Shown here piece after piece: positions 32,976-34,651 of a stretch of DNA of 34,651 nucleotides. The stretch's first letter is position 1; the number at the start of each line of letters is the position of its first letter. This DNA comes from Phycisphaeraceae bacterium (GTDB lineage Bacteria; Planctomycetota; Phycisphaerae; Phycisphaerales; Phycisphaeraceae): assembly GCA_002716625.1 (NCBI GenBank), contig PBAS01000048.1, positions 1 through 34,651 on the forward strand, given 5' to 3'. A program made the translations under genes and the position numbers. Below the pieces are notes generated by a model. It saw only the letters and a program-made list of their open reading frames with translations, made no database searches and was not told where the DNA came from.

Positions 32976-34613
32976 CTAGTCCCCCGTCTGCACCCATTTA
33001 CTTACCAAATTGACTGCCTCATCCGGATTGGCTTTTACAAGTTCGCTGATTTGTTCAGCGATTTTTCGGGATCGAATATCCTCCTCGCCCACCTCAAACC
33101 CTGGCATGGAAGGATCGGACTCCTCCACTTCCCCAATCAATTCATCATCAATCGTAAGAGTTGGCGGTATACCTACCAGTTCTTCAGCAGTGGGCAGTTC
33201 CGTCTCACGTGTAGCCTGTCGCACCATAAAAACCATCATGGCAACAGCGATAAGACTCAATATGCCGAGTCCAACCGGACGAATCCATTGGGATGCAAAC
33301 ACACCCCCAATCCCCGCCATCTGCAACTTATGTTGCGCGGTGGCCAGCTGGATGGGACCATCGTCATACATATCAACATTCAGGTCTCCCGGCTCATCAA
33401 GTTTGATGATCGGCTGGATCATTCTCGTGATCTTATCCAGTTCCAACTGGATAAATGCGTTGTCAGGCCCCCCTGCAACCTGGGAATCGCCTTGATCCGG
33501 GCCCGCTTGGGACCACAGCGTCAGCAAGTAACTGCGCGGGACATTCACGGAAACGTTGATCTGCTTGGTTGTCTGGCCAACCAGATTAGTATGCACCTGT
33601 TCGATGATCGGCTTAGAACCATAATCATTCCGTTCAATCTCCTCTTGCTCGGAACTACTTGGTACCACCGAACCGGGAATCTGCGCGCGAGTATTAGCCC
33701 GAGTACCTGGTTCACCGAATTGACGGTTGTCTTCTCGAATCTTGCGAACTGTTTCTGTTCGTTCTAGAGGTTCTTCTGCTAGGTATTTGGTTTCATGTAT
33801 ATTCTTGCGTCGTATAGGTTCAATCTGAATATTGACGGCGACGATGAAGCCGTTGATATACCGAAACAAACCGGCAATCTTGTCGTGGTAGTGCTGCTCT
33901 CGTTCCTTGATAATTACCAATGATTCCTGTGGACCATACTCCTCTTCGTCTTTGACGGTGTATTGGGTACCTGTGCTGGCATCGACAACCGTTACCTGCT
34001 GTGGAGTCATTTTGGCAACGGCACCACTGACAACACCGGCAATTGTTTCAGCCATCTTCTGGTTAAGCTTGGCACCACCCTTCATCACGGTGCTGACCGT
34101 AGCGCTCGGTAGCGTATGGGTCACACCAAAACCTACTTCTTCTGGTGCGTCGATCACTACCGTAGCTGAATGCACTCCTTTAAATGCGCTTATGATTCGA
34201 CCAAGCACTTTCATCTTGGCGATCAGTTTGTTGGTTTTATATTGACTGTTTGGCACCCAAATACTCGTATTCATGAGCAATTGGTCATACGCAACAGAAG
34301 CATCGGGCGCCATCAAGTCGGCCCGCGCTAAAGTAGCGAGGGCATCGATGTACTGATCAGCGGGCACACGCAACTGGCCCCCTTTACTGTCGATACTGAT
34401 CCCCGCTGACCGTAGTTGGGCCTGAACTTGTGTATGACTGTCCGAGGCAAACCCGGTAACCACAACGTATTCAGGCCGCCCGGCATATTGCAAGACGAGG
34501 ACAAGTGACAGGACCATAACGATCAGCGCAAGACCGATCAGCCACTTTGCATTAGCCGATAGCTGTTCAAGTTGCAGAATAATCTGCTGCCATGATCGCT
34601 TTATAAATTCCAA
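32976..34613 (-). CDS. fliF: FliF, flagellar MS-ring protein
   Basis: FliF forms the MS ring, the base on which the basal body is built. The 545-residue protein has an N-terminal membrane helix (about residues 24 to 42), ring-building domains (about 45 to 260, with DLMAPDASVAYDQLL and VLGRIISAFKGVHSATVVID), a second membrane helix (about 443 to 465) and a C-terminal FliG-binding segment (about 509 to 545, IRSRKIAEQISELVKANPDE). The start is a TTG preceded by GGAGG with seven to eight bases between; no in-frame ATG is nearby. It is the first complete gene of the flagellar run; the 38 bases upstream reach the window edge. Confidence 0.96.
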   Translation of the reverse strand: MEFIKRSWQQIILQLEQLSANAKWLIGLALIVMVLSLVLVLQYAGRPEYVVVTGFASDSHTQVQAQLRSAGISIDSKGGQLRVPADQYIDALATLARADLMAPDASVAYDQLLMNTSIWVPNSQYKTNKLIAKMKVLGRIISAFKGVHSATVVIDAPEEVGFGVTHTLPSATVSTVMKGGAKLNQKMAETIAGVVSGAVAKMTPQQVTVVDASTGTQYTVKDEEEYGPQESLVIIKEREQHYHDKIAGLFRYINGFIVAVNIQIEPIRRKNIHETKYLAEEPLERTETVRKIREDNRQFGEPGTRANTRAQIPGSVVPSSSEQEEIERNDYGSKPIIEQVHTNLVGQTTKQINVSVNVPRSYLLTLWSQAGPDQGDSQVAGGPDNAFIQLELDKITRMIQPIIKLDEPGDLNVDMYDDGPIQLATAQHKLQMAGIGGVFASQWIRPVGLGILSLIAVAMMVFMVRQATRETELPTAEELVGIPPTLTIDDELIGEVEESDPSMPGFEVGEEDIRSRKIAEQISELVKANPDEAVNLVSKWVQTGD

Positions 34614-34651
34614 CAGGTAGCCTCCATACCAGATTCACCTTTACACACGCA

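Noticed and set aside
34641-34651. Possible end of a fliE gene (RV followed by TAA on the minus strand) just upstream of fliF
   Set aside because: Only two or three codons are inside the window, too few to support a feature, although fliE is often found there.

Overview
The window is a bacterial chromosome segment of roughly 50% GC. Nearly all genes lie on the minus strand. Most of it (about 11.7 to 34.6 kb) is one flagellar supercluster. Several traits point to a flagellated planctomycete, possibly of the Phycisphaerae: the Cys/Pro/Glu-rich MotB N-terminus ahead of the YGDMMSLLLTFF motif, flhF/flhG with a Whig/FliA-type sigma factor, a diderm lipoprotein pathway (Lnt), and frequent TTG/GTG starts. 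That assignment is an inference from protein style and was not tested by a search.

Read in the direction of transcription (high to low coordinates), the flagellar block begins with fliF, fliG, fliH, fliI, fliJ, a MotE-like gene, fliK, flgD, flgE and flbD/swrD. These encode the MS ring, switch, export ATPase complex, hook-length control, hook cap and hook. A gap of about 330 bp follows, holding a strong sigma-28-like promoter. After it come motA, motB, fliL, fliN, fliO, fliP, fliQ, fliR, flhB, flhA, flhF, flhG, a two-helix membrane protein of unknown function and fliA (sigma-28). Gaps are short, and several pairs overlap by 4 bp (fliH/fliI, fliJ/motE, fliO/fliP, flhA/flhF, flhF/flhG). No fliM is present where it usually sits between fliL and fliN. 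Because fliA is the last gene behind a sigma-28-like promoter, the layout suggests an autocatalytic loop that also covers the export gate.

The main anomaly is fliP. A single in-frame UGA at codon 155 splits an otherwise continuous, family-length FliP, while every neighbouring flagellar gene looks intact. It could be a base-calling error, a fresh nonsense mutation or a readthrough/recoding event.

The left part (1 to 11.6 kb) holds argS and, convergent with it and overlapping its 3' end, the only plus-strand gene: a membrane GT2 glycosyltransferase. A minus-strand envelope group follows: a six-repeat TolB-like propeller lipoprotein, a CsgG/LpoB/TolB_N-like lipoprotein, a small unknown protein, a XerC/D recombinase, apolipoprotein N-acyltransferase (lnt) and a HEAT-repeat lipoprotein. 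Last comes a gene for a membrane-anchored coiled-coil protein, with its own sigma-70-like promoter, and a small membrane protein cut by the window edge.

No rRNA, tRNA, CRISPR array or insertion sequence was recognised.
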